From the NCBI RefSeq assembly GCF_000177675.1, contig NZ_ADGX01000072.1:1-43454 (forward strand): a stretch of 43,454 nucleotides of DNA. The letters are read 5' to 3'. The first letter of the stretch is position 1, and every line of letters begins with the position of its first letter. Position numbers and translations under genes: made by a program. A model generated the notes under the pieces. The model saw nothing but the letters and a program-made list of their open reading frames with translations, searched no databases and had not been told where the DNA came from. Positions 1 to 8,429 of this stretch are shown here, in pieces. The stretch is from Parafrankia sp. EUN1f (GTDB lineage Bacteria > Actinomycetota > Actinomycetes > Frankiales > Frankiaceae).

Positions 1-419
1 CCTACAAGCTGGCCGATGTGGACGTCGAGAGGTTCACAAGGAAGATCGTCGCGGCCGCGAGCCGAGGCCCGAAGGCGTCCCGCCCCGGCTCGGCCTACTC
101 GCTCAGCAAGAACTTCGTCATCTGGTACTCCCAGCGGCAGGCTGCGGCGTTCGGCGCGAAGGGCGCCCGCATCCTGTCCGTCTCCCCCGGCTCGTTCGAC
201 ACCGCCATGGGCCGGCTCGAGGAGGCCAGCGGCGCCGGGAAGCTCCTCGACCACGCCGCCCTCAAGCGCTTCGGTCGGGCCGACGAGATCGCCGAGCTAC
301 TCGCCTTCTGCGCCAGCGACCGACCCGGCTACCTCACCGGCACCGACATCCTCTGCGACGGCGGAACCAGGGCCGACCTCACCCTCAAGGGCATGATCGC
401 GATGGCCCGAGGCGCCTGA
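1..419 (+). CDS. SDR family oxidoreductase, C-terminal part (5' end outside window)
   Basis: The C-terminal half of a classical short-chain dehydrogenase/reductase, open from the window edge in the frame beginning at base 3. The catalytic Tyr-x-x-x-Lys is visible as YSLSK near base 100, followed by a helix and the usual substrate-loop segment with SPGSFDTAMG. The C-terminal SDR signature appears as FCASDRPGYLTGTDILCDGG. Such enzymes use NAD(P)H in the cytoplasm to reduce carbonyls or oxidise alcohols. The Rossmann nucleotide-binding motif lies upstream of the window, so cofactor preference and substrate cannot be judged. The family call is secure and the substrate is unknown. Confidence 0.9.
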   Translation, partial: YKLADVDVERFTRKIVAAASRGPKASRPGSAYSLSKNFVIWYSQRQAAAFGAKGARILSVSPGSFDTAMGRLEEASGAGKLLDHAALKRFGRADEIAELLAFCASDRPGYLTGTDILCDGGTRADLTLKGMIAMARGA

Positions 420-467
420 ACGGCCCTGGCATCGGAGCAGCCGTCCCCCGGAGTACGTCGACACTGC

Positions 468-1550
468 TCATGCGACGGCGGGGGTTTCACCGATGGCTTC
501 CTCGATCTCGGACTCGAGGTGCTCGGACTCAAGCTGGTCGCGGTTGCGGCGCACGCCGAGCCAGAAGCACAGGCAGCCGCCCACGAGCCAGCCGAGCAGG
601 ACCAGGAATGGCTGGGTGCTGCCGTGGCCGTCGAAGAGGGCGAGGTCGCGGAGCAGCGTGCCGACTGCGCCCGGCGGAAGGAACTGGCCGACGGCACCCC
701 AGGGCCTCGGCAGCATCTCGGGCGCGCTCGCCAGGCCCGAGAGCGGGTTGCCGAGCACGACGAGAGCGATGGCGGCGATCCCGAGACCGAGTCCGTTGAG
801 CAGGTTGCGCAGCCCGAGGACGGTCATGGCCGTGGCGGCCAGGCCGAGCACTGCGCCCGCCGAGGTGATCAGATAGTTGGTGTCGAAGGTCCCGATTACG
901 AACCGGATGACCGCGGTGAGCGCGAAACCGCCCGCGACCGCGAGGCTGAGAGCAGCGGCGACGCGGCGGCCCGGCGCCTGGATGAGGAGCATGATGACGA
1001 CCGCGCCGATCCAGCCACCCAGCGCCATCGGCAGGGCGCCAGCCGAGAGGCCGGCTCCATGCGTGTCGCCAGCCGGGAAGGGCCGGACATCCTCGACCGT
1101 CGTGGTCGCCCCCCGCGACGAGGCTATGGCGCCGGCCGCCTGCTCAACCAACTGGGCGGCGGAGTAGCTCGATGCCGAGGCGACCTGCACCCGCACCGTG
1201 CCACCCGAGCTGAGGTCGAGGGCGCCGTAGATGTCACGGTGGAGGATCGCGGTCCGGGCCGCGGCGGCGGTGTCGTACCGGGTCACGGTGAAGCCGTGGA
1301 GCTGCTCTGCGGCCTGCTCGGCCCCGGCGGCCCCGGCGCCGTCGGCGACGACGCCGATCGGGACGCCGTGCGCCCCGGTGTTGGACGCCGGGAGCCCGAA
1401 CGCGAGCAGCAGCACGGCCAGGAGGGCGGTCAACCCAAGGACAACCGTGACGATCTTGCGTACTGATACCGAGGCTGAGGCGCTCATGGCGGGGGCGGTC
1501 TCCGACCCGGGCTGGCGGTCAACGGTCGCGGCAGGTGGAGTGCTGGCCAT
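468..1550 (-). CDS. Six-TM membrane protein, ABC-2 permease/YhgE-like
   Basis: A 360-residue integral membrane protein, taking ATG at 1550 because GGGGAGG lies about 6-12 bases upstream. The frame is open 78 bases further, but that would run across the operator region and into the divergent gene's start. It has one N-terminal membrane segment (VTVVLGLTALLAVLLLAFGL), an extracytoplasmic loop of about 140 residues, then five clustered membrane segments and a charged tail. This 1+5 layout with a large first loop resembles ABC-2-type permeases and the YhgE/Pip group. No ATPase is adjacent. The divergent TetR gene and two operator-like repeats suggest an inducible efflux-type or envelope-stress protein, which is inference. 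Confidence 0.7.
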   Translation of the reverse strand: MASTPPAATVDRQPGSETAPAMSASASVSVRKIVTVVLGLTALLAVLLLAFGLPASNTGAHGVPIGVVADGAGAAGAEQAAEQLHGFTVTRYDTAAAARTAILHRDIYGALDLSSGGTVRVQVASASSYSAAQLVEQAAGAIASSRGATTTVEDVRPFPAGDTHGAGLSAGALPMALGGWIGAVVIMLLIQAPGRRVAAALSLAVAGGFALTAVIRFVIGTFDTNYLITSAGAVLGLAATAMTVLGLRNLLNGLGLGIAAIALVVLGNPLSGLASAPEMLPRPWGAVGQFLPPGAVGTLLRDLALFDGHGSTQPFLVLLGWLVGGCLCFWLGVRRNRDQLESEHLESEIEEAIGETPAVA

Positions 1551-1567
1551 GGGACGCCTCCCCATAA

Positions 1568-1605
1568 GAAACGGATCGTATCTTAATTTAGAAACGTAGC
1601 GTATC
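1568..1605. promoter_or_regulatory. Two direct copies of a TetR-type operator in a divergent promoter
   Basis: Two 15-bp sites, GAAACGGATCGTATC (1568-1582) and GAAACGTAGCGTATC (1591-1605), lie 23 bp apart as direct copies. Each is itself an imperfect palindrome of the form GAWACG-N3-CGTATC. They occupy the whole gap between the divergent membrane-protein gene and the TetR gene, so one repressor bound to both could shut both promoters. A possible -10 (TATCCT, 1602-1607) ends about 9 bases before the TetR GTG, which would give a nearly leaderless transcript. Confidence 0.7.
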
Positions 1606-1615
1606 CTATAGGGCT

Positions 1616-2209
1616 GTGACGAAGACAACCCGACGACGTGGCGAGGCCCTGGAGCAGGCGATCCTCGAAGCGGTCACCGCCGAGCTCGCCGAGCACGGCT
1701 ACGCGGGACTCACCTTCGAGGGCGTCGCGGTACGCGCCGAGACCAGCAAGCCCGTGCTCTACCGCCGCTGGCCGACCAAGGCCGAGATGGTCGCCGCGGC
1801 CACCGTGCGAGCGAACTCGACGACAATCGTGTCGCCCGACACCGGGAGTCTCGCCGGCGACCTGCTGGCGCTGCTGGATCAGGTCCGAACGGTCGTCGAC
1901 GCCAGCGACCGCTCCGTGCTGCTCACTCTGATGGCCGAGCTGCCGCCCTCAGCCGCCGAGTCGTTGCGGGAGCTGCTGGTGGCCCGTGGCACCCAGCTGG
2001 TCCAGCCGATCGTCGACCACGCGCGGCAACGCGGCGAGCTCGGCGACGCGCCCCTGCCCAGCCGTCTGCTGGCACTCCCGATCGACCTCGTCCGCCACGA
2101 GATACTCGTGACGGGGACACCGTCCGACGCCGCCCTGCGGTCCATCGTCGACGTCATCCTCATGCCACTTCTCCGAGCAGCCGCCGGTCACGGCCAGCGG
2201 CCCGGCTGA
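1616..2209 (+). CDS. TetR family transcriptional regulator
   Basis: A 197-residue one-domain repressor of normal length for the family. The N-terminal helix-turn-helix is clear: about residues 12-60 contain LTFEGVAVRAETSKPVLYRRW followed by PTKAEMV, the standard TetR_N pattern. The remaining all-helical part is the ligand-binding and dimerisation domain, and no ligand can be deduced. The GTG start at 1616 fits the beginning of the domain. No Shine-Dalgarno is visible and the gene may be leaderless. It is divergent from the membrane-protein gene, with tandem operator-like repeats between them, so auto-repression and control of the neighbour are likely. It is convergent with the gene ending at 2229, only 20 bases away. 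Confidence 0.92.
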   Translation: MTKTTRRRGEALEQAILEAVTAELAEHGYAGLTFEGVAVRAETSKPVLYRRWPTKAEMVAAATVRANSTTIVSPDTGSLAGDLLALLDQVRTVVDASDRSVLLTLMAELPPSAAESLRELLVARGTQLVQPIVDHARQRGELGDAPLPSRLLALPIDLVRHEILVTGTPSDAALRSIVDVILMPLLRAAAGHGQRPG

Positions 2210-2228
2210 CCAGCGCCGGGTGAAATGG

Positions 2229-4016
2229 CTACGAAGGCGATGCTGCCGATGGCCGATCCTCCTCGGCGCCGGCGGGGCCGGTGAGGGCCGGCGGAGGATC
2301 GCCGACGGGAGCGCCGAGCCGGGCGGCGATGAGCCAGACCAGGGCGGCGATCGTGTCCTGTCGATCCGTCCTGTGCCGATCGATGGCCAGCACGAGAGCG
2401 GTGACGTCCCCGACGCGGACGACGGCATGGTGGCGGCCCGCGACGTCCGCCGTGCCGGGTGTGGGCTGGTGCCGGGCAGGCTCCTTCTGGCGCCGGCCGC
2501 CCAGCGCCAGAAGGAGCCTGCCCGGCGGGCGCCGACTCGCCCACAGGCTGACCCTGATCAGCACGGTCGGCGACTGAGGGTGACGGACCACCCATCGCCC
2601 CCAGCCGTTGCTCTTGGCCTTGCCCCCGGGTAGCAGGCGCTCCAGTTCGGCGATGGACAGGACGTCGCGGAGTGCCACCCAGGCCACCGGTGGTCCGGGG
2701 GCGTGTTCGAGGGTGCTCACCGCCCAGGTGGTCTGGCCGCCGTGGCGCGTCAGGCGTACCCGGGCGTGGCGTCTCGGCAGGGGGCCGACGAGGTCGCCGA
2801 TCGGGCGGGCGGGTGTCCGGTCGCCGCGGCCGTCGTCAAGGGCAACCCACATTCCGGACGAGTCGGTCCACGAACGCAGCACGTGGCCGACCACGGTCTC
2901 GGAGCCAGCGATGTCGACGTCGGGGGATGTCGATGTCGCTGGCTGGTCGATGGTGACGAACCGGGGTGTGCCGCCGCGGGAGGTCCAGGATCCTGTGCTG
3001 GACGCGGCGGCGCGGGTGAAGGGAGCGACCGCGGCGGGAGCGCGGCCGAGCGCGGCGGCGTACACGAGTGCGATCCCGAATCGCTCGATCTCGTCCGCGG
3101 TGGCTGTCGCCAGCGCGGGTTCGGCGTCGATCGCTCTCGTCGTCCGCTTCAGCTGTGCGTGGTGGAGCGAGCGGCGCCACCCGCTCGTCCAGGCGTAGAA
3201 AACGCCGGTCACCACCGCGGTCAGCAGCGCACCCGAGAAGAACCCGATGAACCACGCCTGATAGGGCGAGTTCACTGTCTCCTCGGTGCGGACCTCGGGG
3301 GCGTCCCAGAAGTCCGCCTCGATCAGACCGTTGATCATCGCGTAGGTCAGCCCGAACAGCGCGGATGCCACCCAGAGCTTCGTGACCAGCCGCTGGTACT
3401 GCCGTGGCCGGCGCAGTGCGTCGGCCGTCACCCAGTCGTGCCATTTCTCCCCGTCGGGCTGAGCCTCGGTGAGCAGGACGTCGGCGGGAAGCGGGCCGGT
3501 CGCCGTCTCCGCGCTGATGAGGTCGAGCACGGTGGTCTCGTGCCTGACCAGCGGTTCTTCGACGGGCTTGGCTGTCCGCTGGACGAGCAGACCATGTCGG
3601 GCGTCCCGCGAGATGTGGAGGTAGCCCCGGTGGGCCAGGTCCAGGATGGTCGCCGCGACCGCCGGTCCCCAGAACCTGGCCCTCCATTCGGCTCTTTGCC
3701 GGGCGAGTTCCGCCTCCAGCCGCTCCTCCCGTTCGCGCGCGTCCGGGCCCTCGCCGCCATCGGTGTTCATGGAAGGCTCCGGCGGCGCGATCTGCGACGG
3801 GGGCGGCCCCCAGCGGAGGCGGAACCACAACGCGACCCGCAACCGCAGGACCATCAGTTTCAGCCCCAGGAAGAACAATGCGAGTGCGGGGCCGGCCAGC
3901 ACGACATGGCTGACCACCCCGAAGGGGCTCCACGAGGAGAAAGCCTCCGACATGGCGATAACCATGACCGGCAGAAGCGAGGTGCGCAATGTCGGGAATA
4001 CGTCACCGACCCGCAT
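2229..4016 (-). CDS. DUF2207-like membrane protein
   Basis: A protein of about 595 residues with one N-terminal membrane segment (about nt 3910-3840), a soluble part, then two closely spaced membrane segments (about nt 3370-3170) and a long C-terminal soluble region. The stretch AATILDLAHRGYLHI and the following charged region resemble the cytoplasmic winged-helix-like part of DUF2207 membrane proteins. The extracytoplasmic DUF2207 domain itself is not seen. The start is uncertain: ATG codons at 4070, 4016, 3965 and 3953 all lack a good ribosome site, and 4016 is a compromise. The last about 100 codons contain a perfect 23-bp inverted repeat and are Arg/Pro-rich, so the C-terminus may be extended by non-native sequence. 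Function unknown. Confidence 0.6.
   Translation of the reverse strand: MRVGDVFPTLRTSLLPVMVIAMSEAFSSWSPFGVVSHVVLAGPALALFFLGLKLMVLRLRVALWFRLRWGPPPSQIAPPEPSMNTDGGEGPDAREREERLEAELARQRAEWRARFWGPAVAATILDLAHRGYLHISRDARHGLLVQRTAKPVEEPLVRHETTVLDLISAETATGPLPADVLLTEAQPDGEKWHDWVTADALRRPRQYQRLVTKLWVASALFGLTYAMINGLIEADFWDAPEVRTEETVNSPYQAWFIGFFSGALLTAVVTGVFYAWTSGWRRSLHHAQLKRTTRAIDAEPALATATADEIERFGIALVYAAALGRAPAAVAPFTRAAASSTGSWTSRGGTPRFVTIDQPATSTSPDVDIAGSETVVGHVLRSWTDSSGMWVALDDGRGDRTPARPIGDLVGPLPRRHARVRLTRHGGQTTWAVSTLEHAPGPPVAWVALRDVLSIAELERLLPGGKAKSNGWGRWVVRHPQSPTVLIRVSLWASRRPPGRLLLALGGRRQKEPARHQPTPGTADVAGRHHAVVRVGDVTALVLAIDRHRTDRQDTIAALVWLIAARLGAPVGDPPPALTGPAGAEEDRPSAASPS
2471..2526. repeat. Perfect 23-bp inverted repeat inside a coding region
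   Basis: Bases 2471-2493 and 2504-2526 are exact reverse complements around a 10-base loop (cggccgccca). The hairpin sits about 240 bases before the stop codon of the DUF2207-like gene, not after a gene, so it is not a normally placed terminator. It could be a REP-like element or the scar of a small mobile repeat. Confidence 0.85.
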
Positions 4017-4240
4017 CCCACACCATTGATTCCGCGACTCCGAGCCGACGACAAAAAGGGATACCTGCATTGCTCCCACTGGCCCGCGCACGGTCAGGGA
4101 TGGTGCCGATCCGGTCGCGGAAGGCCACACTCCAGGCGGGAGGTCGCCCCGTCCTCCTACAGCACGCGGCACGCGCCTGCCCCGGATCCTCGGTGGCCCC
4201 ACGCGGACGACGGGGGCGACGAACAGGACGGGAGACGGTC

Positions 4241-5215
4241 GTGTCGGAGTTTCCTCGGATCCTGGTGACCGGTGCCGGCGGCGGAGTCGGCGGGGTCGGC
4301 CGGAGGGTGGTCGAGCTGCTGTCCGCCCGGCGGATGCCGGTACGCGCCCTGGTGCATCACGACGACCATCGGGCCCAGGCGCTGCGCGGGCTGCCCGGCG
4401 TGACGGTCGTCGTCGGTGATCTCACCCGCGCCCCCGACGTCGCGGCCGCCATCGACGGTTGCCGGCGGATGTACTTCGGGATGGGTGTGTCAGCCGACTA
4501 CGTGGAGGCGGCGGCCACGGTGGCGGCGGTCGCACGCGAGGCGGGCCCACTCGAACTTCTGGTCAACATGTCGCAGATGACCGTCTCGCAGATGGGTCTC
4601 ACCAGCACCGCCGAGTCCCGGCAGCAGCGGCTGCACTGGCTCGCCGAGCACGTCCTGGACTGGTCGGGGCTGCCGGTCACCCATGTCCGGCCGACGGTGT
4701 TCATGGAGAACCCGCTGTTCAGCATGCTCGCCGCGGCGTCGATCCGACGGGACGCAATGATCAGGCTCCCGTTCGGCGACGGGCGCACCTCTCCGGTTGC
4801 CGCGGGCGACGTGGCCGAGGTGGTCACCGAGGTGTTGATCGACCCACCGCGGCACATCGGCCGGGTCTACGAACTGACCGGCGCCGCGTCGCGGGACATG
4901 AACGCCATCGCCGCCGAGTTGTCCCACCTGCTCGGGCGCGTCGTGACCTACGTCGACGTGCCCTACGAGCAGTGGCTGACGGTGGATCTCGACCCCCTCG
5001 GCCTCTCCCCCCACCTGCGCGACCACATCGCCACCATGGCCCGGCTGCACCGGCAGAACAGGTACGACAGAGCCACCGACGACGTCGCCACCCTGCTCGG
5101 CCGCCCGCCCGCCGGCTTCGACGTCCTCGTCGACCAGGCCTCGGCCCTCCGGGCCCGAACGGGCGGCTCCCCCGGGCTCGTCGACGGACCGCCCGACCTG
5201 ATTCGGTGGTCCTGA
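4241..5215 (+). CDS. NmrA-like / atypical SDR NAD(P)-binding protein
   Basis: A 324-residue protein. The GTG start at 4241 is chosen because GGGAG lies 6-10 bases upstream and the Rossmann motif begins at once (RILVTGAGGGVGGVGRRVVE). It continues with VRALVHHDDHRAQAL, VVVGDLTRA and DGCRRMYFGMG, typical of NmrA/atypical SDRs that bind NAD(P) but lack the classical Tyr-x-x-x-Lys pair. The segment HVRPTVFMENPLF and the later AGDVAEVVTEVL match the conserved core. Family members act as redox sensors or as reductases such as quinone reductase types. No partner gene in an operon is visible. The gene is divergent from the DUF2207-like gene. Confidence 0.88.
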   Translation: MSEFPRILVTGAGGGVGGVGRRVVELLSARRMPVRALVHHDDHRAQALRGLPGVTVVVGDLTRAPDVAAAIDGCRRMYFGMGVSADYVEAAATVAAVAREAGPLELLVNMSQMTVSQMGLTSTAESRQQRLHWLAEHVLDWSGLPVTHVRPTVFMENPLFSMLAAASIRRDAMIRLPFGDGRTSPVAAGDVAEVVTEVLIDPPRHIGRVYELTGAASRDMNAIAAELSHLLGRVVTYVDVPYEQWLTVDLDPLGLSPHLRDHIATMARLHRQNRYDRATDDVATLLGRPPAGFDVLVDQASALRARTGGSPGLVDGPPDLIRWS

Positions 5216-5268
5216 GTCTTTTTCGGGGCGCTGGCGCGGCAGTCAGGTCATGACGGACGTCGGGAGCG

Positions 5269-5343
5269 ATGCGGCCACTGCTGGCCAGGGTCGGCGACGG
5301 CGATCTCAACGCGCTCCGGGAGTTGTACGAACGGCACGCGCCG
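5269..5343 (+). pseudogene. ECF sigma factor N-terminal fragment
   Basis: About 25 codons read LLARVGDGDLNALRELYERH, the hallmark start of region 2 of extracytoplasmic-function sigma factors. It is followed by unrelated sequence with stops, so the rest of the gene is gone. A plausible original ATG (about 5249) is in another frame, so the fragment is also frameshifted. Nothing else is recognised between 5216 and 5446. Confidence 0.6.
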
Positions 5344-5446
5344 TGCCGGAACCGGTCATCTGACAGACGCGAGCACCGGCCCGATCTCCGTGTCACCTGC
5401 CCGCCGGACATCTGTCCCGTTGGTCCGGGTATCGAATCGACCGCGA

Positions 5447-5872
5447 CTACCCGACCCGAGCGGCTTCGGCGTCGGCACGGGCGAGGGTCGCGTCGAGCAC
5501 GGCGAACTCGGCTTCCTCCACCGCCGCCATCGCGAAGTCGATCGCATAGAGAGCGTCGTCCTCGCAGATTTCCGCTCGCCGCTCGGCGCGGTCGGCGCCG
5601 ATCTCAGCCTTCTTCTCCTGGGCCTCGGCGCGCATGCCGCTCACGTGGTCCTTCCAACGGCCCTGGATCTCGCTCCAACGGCCCGAGGCCTCCCGGCCAG
5701 CCTCGTCGACCTTCTCGCGAAGCCCGCTCGCGTGTCGCTCGGCATTAACACGAGCCTGATCGACTCTGGTCGCCAGCTCCGCGCGGGCCTGCTTCTCAGC
5801 CGCGTCCGCGGCATCCTCGGCTCTCTTGGCACGCATGGCCAGGTCGGCCAGCTGCTCGGACAATCGAGCCAT
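5447..5872 (-). CDS. Coiled-coil hypothetical protein
   Basis: A 141-residue soluble, Ala/Glu/Arg-rich protein with no Cys apart from one near the C-terminus. The ATG at 5872 is preceded by GGAGGGAG, a strong ribosome site. Nearly the whole length is predicted coiled coil with heptad patterns, for example LADLAMRAKRAEDAADAAEK and RADRAERRAEICEDDALYAI. There is no signal peptide or membrane segment. Similar short helical proteins are common in actinomycetes without a known role. It stands alone between a sigma-factor relic and a methyltransferase gene on the other strand. Confidence 0.75.
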   Translation of the reverse strand: MARLSEQLADLAMRAKRAEDAADAAEKQARAELATRVDQARVNAERHASGLREKVDEAGREASGRWSEIQGRWKDHVSGMRAEAQEKKAEIGADRAERRAEICEDDALYAIDFAMAAVEEAEFAVLDATLARADAEAARVG

Positions 5873-6074
5873 AACACTCCCTCCTTCGCCTGGTTCTTCA
5901 CAACCTAATTCGGACAGGAACAACCGTAACTCCAGGCGCGTAGGCCGCGCGCGTCGACCGCGCGCAAAGCGAGCCGTGAGGCTTTGTCCGCATATACATC
6001 CGCATATTGCCCGCCGCATGCTGTTACCACATGAACACTGATCCCGCCGACGGCGATCCGGGTAAGGAGCGGGT

Positions 6075-6686
6075 GTGGGACTCTACGACGATCAGGTGCT
6101 GCCGCGAATCATCGACGTGGTGCTCGGACGGATGGTCGACCCGGCACGGGCCCGGGCGGCCGCCGGGCTGAGCGGGGAGGTACTGGAGATCGGCTTCGGC
6201 TCGGGGCGCAACCTGCCACACCTGCCGGCGCAGGTCACCCGGCTGCTGGCGGTCGAGCCGGCGGCGACCGGCCGGCGGCTCGCGCAGCGGCGAATCGCCA
6301 CGACGCCTGTACCGGTCGAGTTCGTCGGCCGGGATGGGCAGCGGCTGGAACTCGCCGACGCCTCGGTCGACCACGTGCTGGTCACCTGGACGCTGTGCAC
6401 GATCCCCGACGTCGACCGGGCGCTGCGGGAGGTCCGTCGCGTCCTGCGGCCCCAGGGGACACTGCACTTCACCGAGCACGGCCGGTCCCCACGGGCGCGG
6501 GTCGCCCGCTGGCAGGAACGGCTCACCCCGGCCTGGGGCCGGCTGTTCGGCGGCTGCCACCTAGACCGCCCCATCGACGAGCTCGTCACGAAGGCCGGAC
6601 TGACGTTGGAGAGCCTCGACAACTACCGGATCGGCCCGGAGATCATCGGCTTCGGCTACGAGGGCGTCGCGGTCCGACGCGACTGA
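6075..6686 (+). CDS. Class I SAM-dependent methyltransferase
   Basis: A 203-residue methyltransferase of UbiE/Methyltransf_11 type. The SAM-binding motif I is VLEIGFGSGRNLPHL at about residues 36-50, with the acidic residue of motif II in LLAVEPAATGRRLA. A further motif, DASVDHVLVTWTLCTIPDV, precedes the helix ALREVRRVLRPQGTLHFTEHG, a pattern shared with ubiquinone/menaquinone and small-molecule methyltransferases. The GTG start at 6075 has AAGGAG at 6064-6069. It is a single gene, convergent with the YcaQ-like gene 20 bases away. The substrate is not apparent. Confidence 0.92.
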   Translation: MGLYDDQVLPRIIDVVLGRMVDPARARAAAGLSGEVLEIGFGSGRNLPHLPAQVTRLLAVEPAATGRRLAQRRIATTPVPVEFVGRDGQRLELADASVDHVLVTWTLCTIPDVDRALREVRRVLRPQGTLHFTEHGRSPRARVARWQERLTPAWGRLFGGCHLDRPIDELVTKAGLTLESLDNYRIGPEIIGFGYEGVAVRRD

Positions 6687-6706
6687 ACCAAGCCGGTCAT
6701 CTCCGG

Positions 6707-8248
6707 TCAGACCGCCGCAGACGCAGCCAGGGCGCGGCGCAGCGGGCCGGCGAGGGTGCCCCGCGGGGCCACCTCGACCGGGCCGAGTTCCAGCCAGGCC
6801 GACATGCCGAGCAGTTCGATGGCGAGCGCCTCGGCCACCACCACCGCCGCCGGCGGCTGGCCGCCGGCCGTCGACGGCCGGGCGCTCGCCATCGCAGGGA
6901 CCGACGCCGGCGCCGCCACGCCGCCGACGAGTTCGGCCGGGTCGGCCGGCTCGGTGAGTTCGCCGGGTCCGGCGGGTTCGGCGGGTTCGGCGGGGTCGGT
7001 GGGTTCGGTGGGGTCGTGCGCCCAGGCGGCGAGAACCCGCAGGACACCGGCGGCCCGGTCGGCTTTCAGGTCGACCCGTGCGACGAGCCGGTCACCCAGC
7101 AGGAACGGCAGCACGTAGTAGCCGTAGCGACGGCGCGGTGCCGGCGTGTAGACCTCGAGCTTCACGTCCATGCCGAACAGCCGCCTGGTCCGCGAACGCT
7201 CCCAGATCAGCGAGTCGAACGGTGACAGCAGTGCGGCGGCGTCGACTCGGCGCGGTATGACGAGCCCAGGGCGCAGGTAGGCCGGTGACGACCAGCCCTC
7301 CACCCGCACCGGCAGCAGGTCACCCGCCTCGACAAGCTCGGCCAGTCGAGGCCGGGCCAACCTGGCCGGGAGCCGGAAGTAGTCGGCGAGGTCACCGGCG
7401 GTGGCCACGCCCAGCCGGTCCGCCGCGTGCAGCAGCAGAGCGCGGTGTGCCTGGGCCGGCTCCGGTGTGGGCACGGCGAGGACGTCGGCGGGCAGCACCC
7501 GCTCGGGCAGGTCGTAGACACGCTCGAAGGTCGCCCGGCGCCCGGCCGCGCACACCTGCCCGGTCCAGAACAGGTATTCCAGCGCGCGTTTGCCGTCCGT
7601 CCACCCCCACCAGGAGCCGCCGCCACGGCCCGGGCCGGGCAACTCGGCCGCGCTGATCGGCCCACGTCGGGTCACCTCGGCGAGTGCCGCCGCGACGTAG
7701 TCGGCGCGTTCCCGCCCGAAGGCCGCGACGCCTCGCCACATCCCTTCGCCTGCCAGGGCCGCCTCGGCTCGCCACCGCAGCAGCGGCTGCCAGGCGACCG
7801 GCACCACGGACGCCTCGTGCGCCCAGTACTCGAAGGCGCGGCGCTCCCGGTGGACGTAGTCGTCGAGAGCGGCCCGCGAGTACGGCCCGAGGCGCGACCA
7901 GCCCGGCAGGTAGTGCGACCTGGCCAGCACGTTCACCGAATCGATCTGGAGGAGGCCGACGCGGTCCAGCAGCCCGCGCAGGTGGCGGCGCCCGGGCAGC
8001 GCGACGGGCCGGGGCCGCCCGAAGCCCTGGACGGCGAGCGCGAGCCGGCGGGCCTGCGCGGCGCTGAGCTGTTCGGGCCTCACCCGGCGCGCCCGCGGGC
8101 CCATCGCGACCACCGGACCCGGCACCTGGGCTGGCAGCGGCTTTCGCGCCCCGGGCGGTGCCGCGGCCGGACCCTGGCCCGATGCCGCTGGCGGCGGACC
8201 AGCGGGAACGGCGGGAACGGCGGAATCGCCAGCCGAGTCGCCAGCCAT
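6707..8248 (-). CDS. YcaQ-family winged-helix DNA glycosylase
   Basis: A 513-residue member of the HTH_42/YcaQ family, whose characterised members unhook interstrand DNA crosslinks by glycosylase action. Recognition rests on ARRLALAVQGFGRPRP, the catalytic-type Q-x-D motif in LLQIDSVNVLARSHYL (Gln101, Asp103) and FEYWAHEASVVPV. The later DSLIWERSRTRRLFG and the Y-rich strand RRYGYYVLPFLLGDRLVARV are also family features. The ATG at 8248 has a poor ribosome site; ATG at 8104, just before the conserved domain, is a good alternative because the first 48 residues are Ala/Pro/Gly-rich. Near the C-terminus a low-complexity Pro/Glu/Thr/Ala stretch is inserted. Confidence 0.88.
   Translation of the reverse strand: MAGDSAGDSAVPAVPAGPPPAASGQGPAAAPPGARKPLPAQVPGPVVAMGPRARRVRPEQLSAAQARRLALAVQGFGRPRPVALPGRRHLRGLLDRVGLLQIDSVNVLARSHYLPGWSRLGPYSRAALDDYVHRERRAFEYWAHEASVVPVAWQPLLRWRAEAALAGEGMWRGVAAFGRERADYVAAALAEVTRRGPISAAELPGPGRGGGSWWGWTDGKRALEYLFWTGQVCAAGRRATFERVYDLPERVLPADVLAVPTPEPAQAHRALLLHAADRLGVATAGDLADYFRLPARLARPRLAELVEAGDLLPVRVEGWSSPAYLRPGLVIPRRVDAAALLSPFDSLIWERSRTRRLFGMDVKLEVYTPAPRRRYGYYVLPFLLGDRLVARVDLKADRAAGVLRVLAAWAHDPTEPTDPAEPAEPAGPGELTEPADPAELVGGVAAPASVPAMASARPSTAGGQPPAAVVVAEALAIELLGMSAWLELGPVEVAPRGTLAGPLRRALAASAAV
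6931..7015. repeat. Low-complexity GGTTCGGCG-type repeat inside the YcaQ-like gene
   Basis: Imperfect tandem units of 9-15 bp (ggcgggttcggcgggttc and variants) encode a run rich in EPA, EPT and DPA on the minus strand. Frame is kept because unit changes are multiples of three. It probably forms a flexible insert and is a likely site of length variation. Confidence 0.75.
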
Positions 8249-8429
8249 CGTGTAATCACCCTGACGGTCACAGCCGCACCGTACGACCAGGTACCGACAG
8301 CTTCACCCCTCCGGAGTCCGCCTGATCCCGCTGAGCTGTCGCTGAATCATGAGGTGCACGGATGCCAGTGACCTACACCGCGTTGTTACTCCCGGCAGCG
8401 CTGATAAGCACCAAGGAGACGCACATGCG

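Noticed and set aside
519-1466. Long plus-strand frames over the membrane-protein gene
   Set aside because: Shadow of a minus-strand gene with clear membrane segments and a good start site.
2703-4268. A 521-codon plus-strand frame opposite the DUF2207-like gene
   Set aside because: Arg/Gly/Val-rich shadow; the minus frame has membrane segments and domain similarity.
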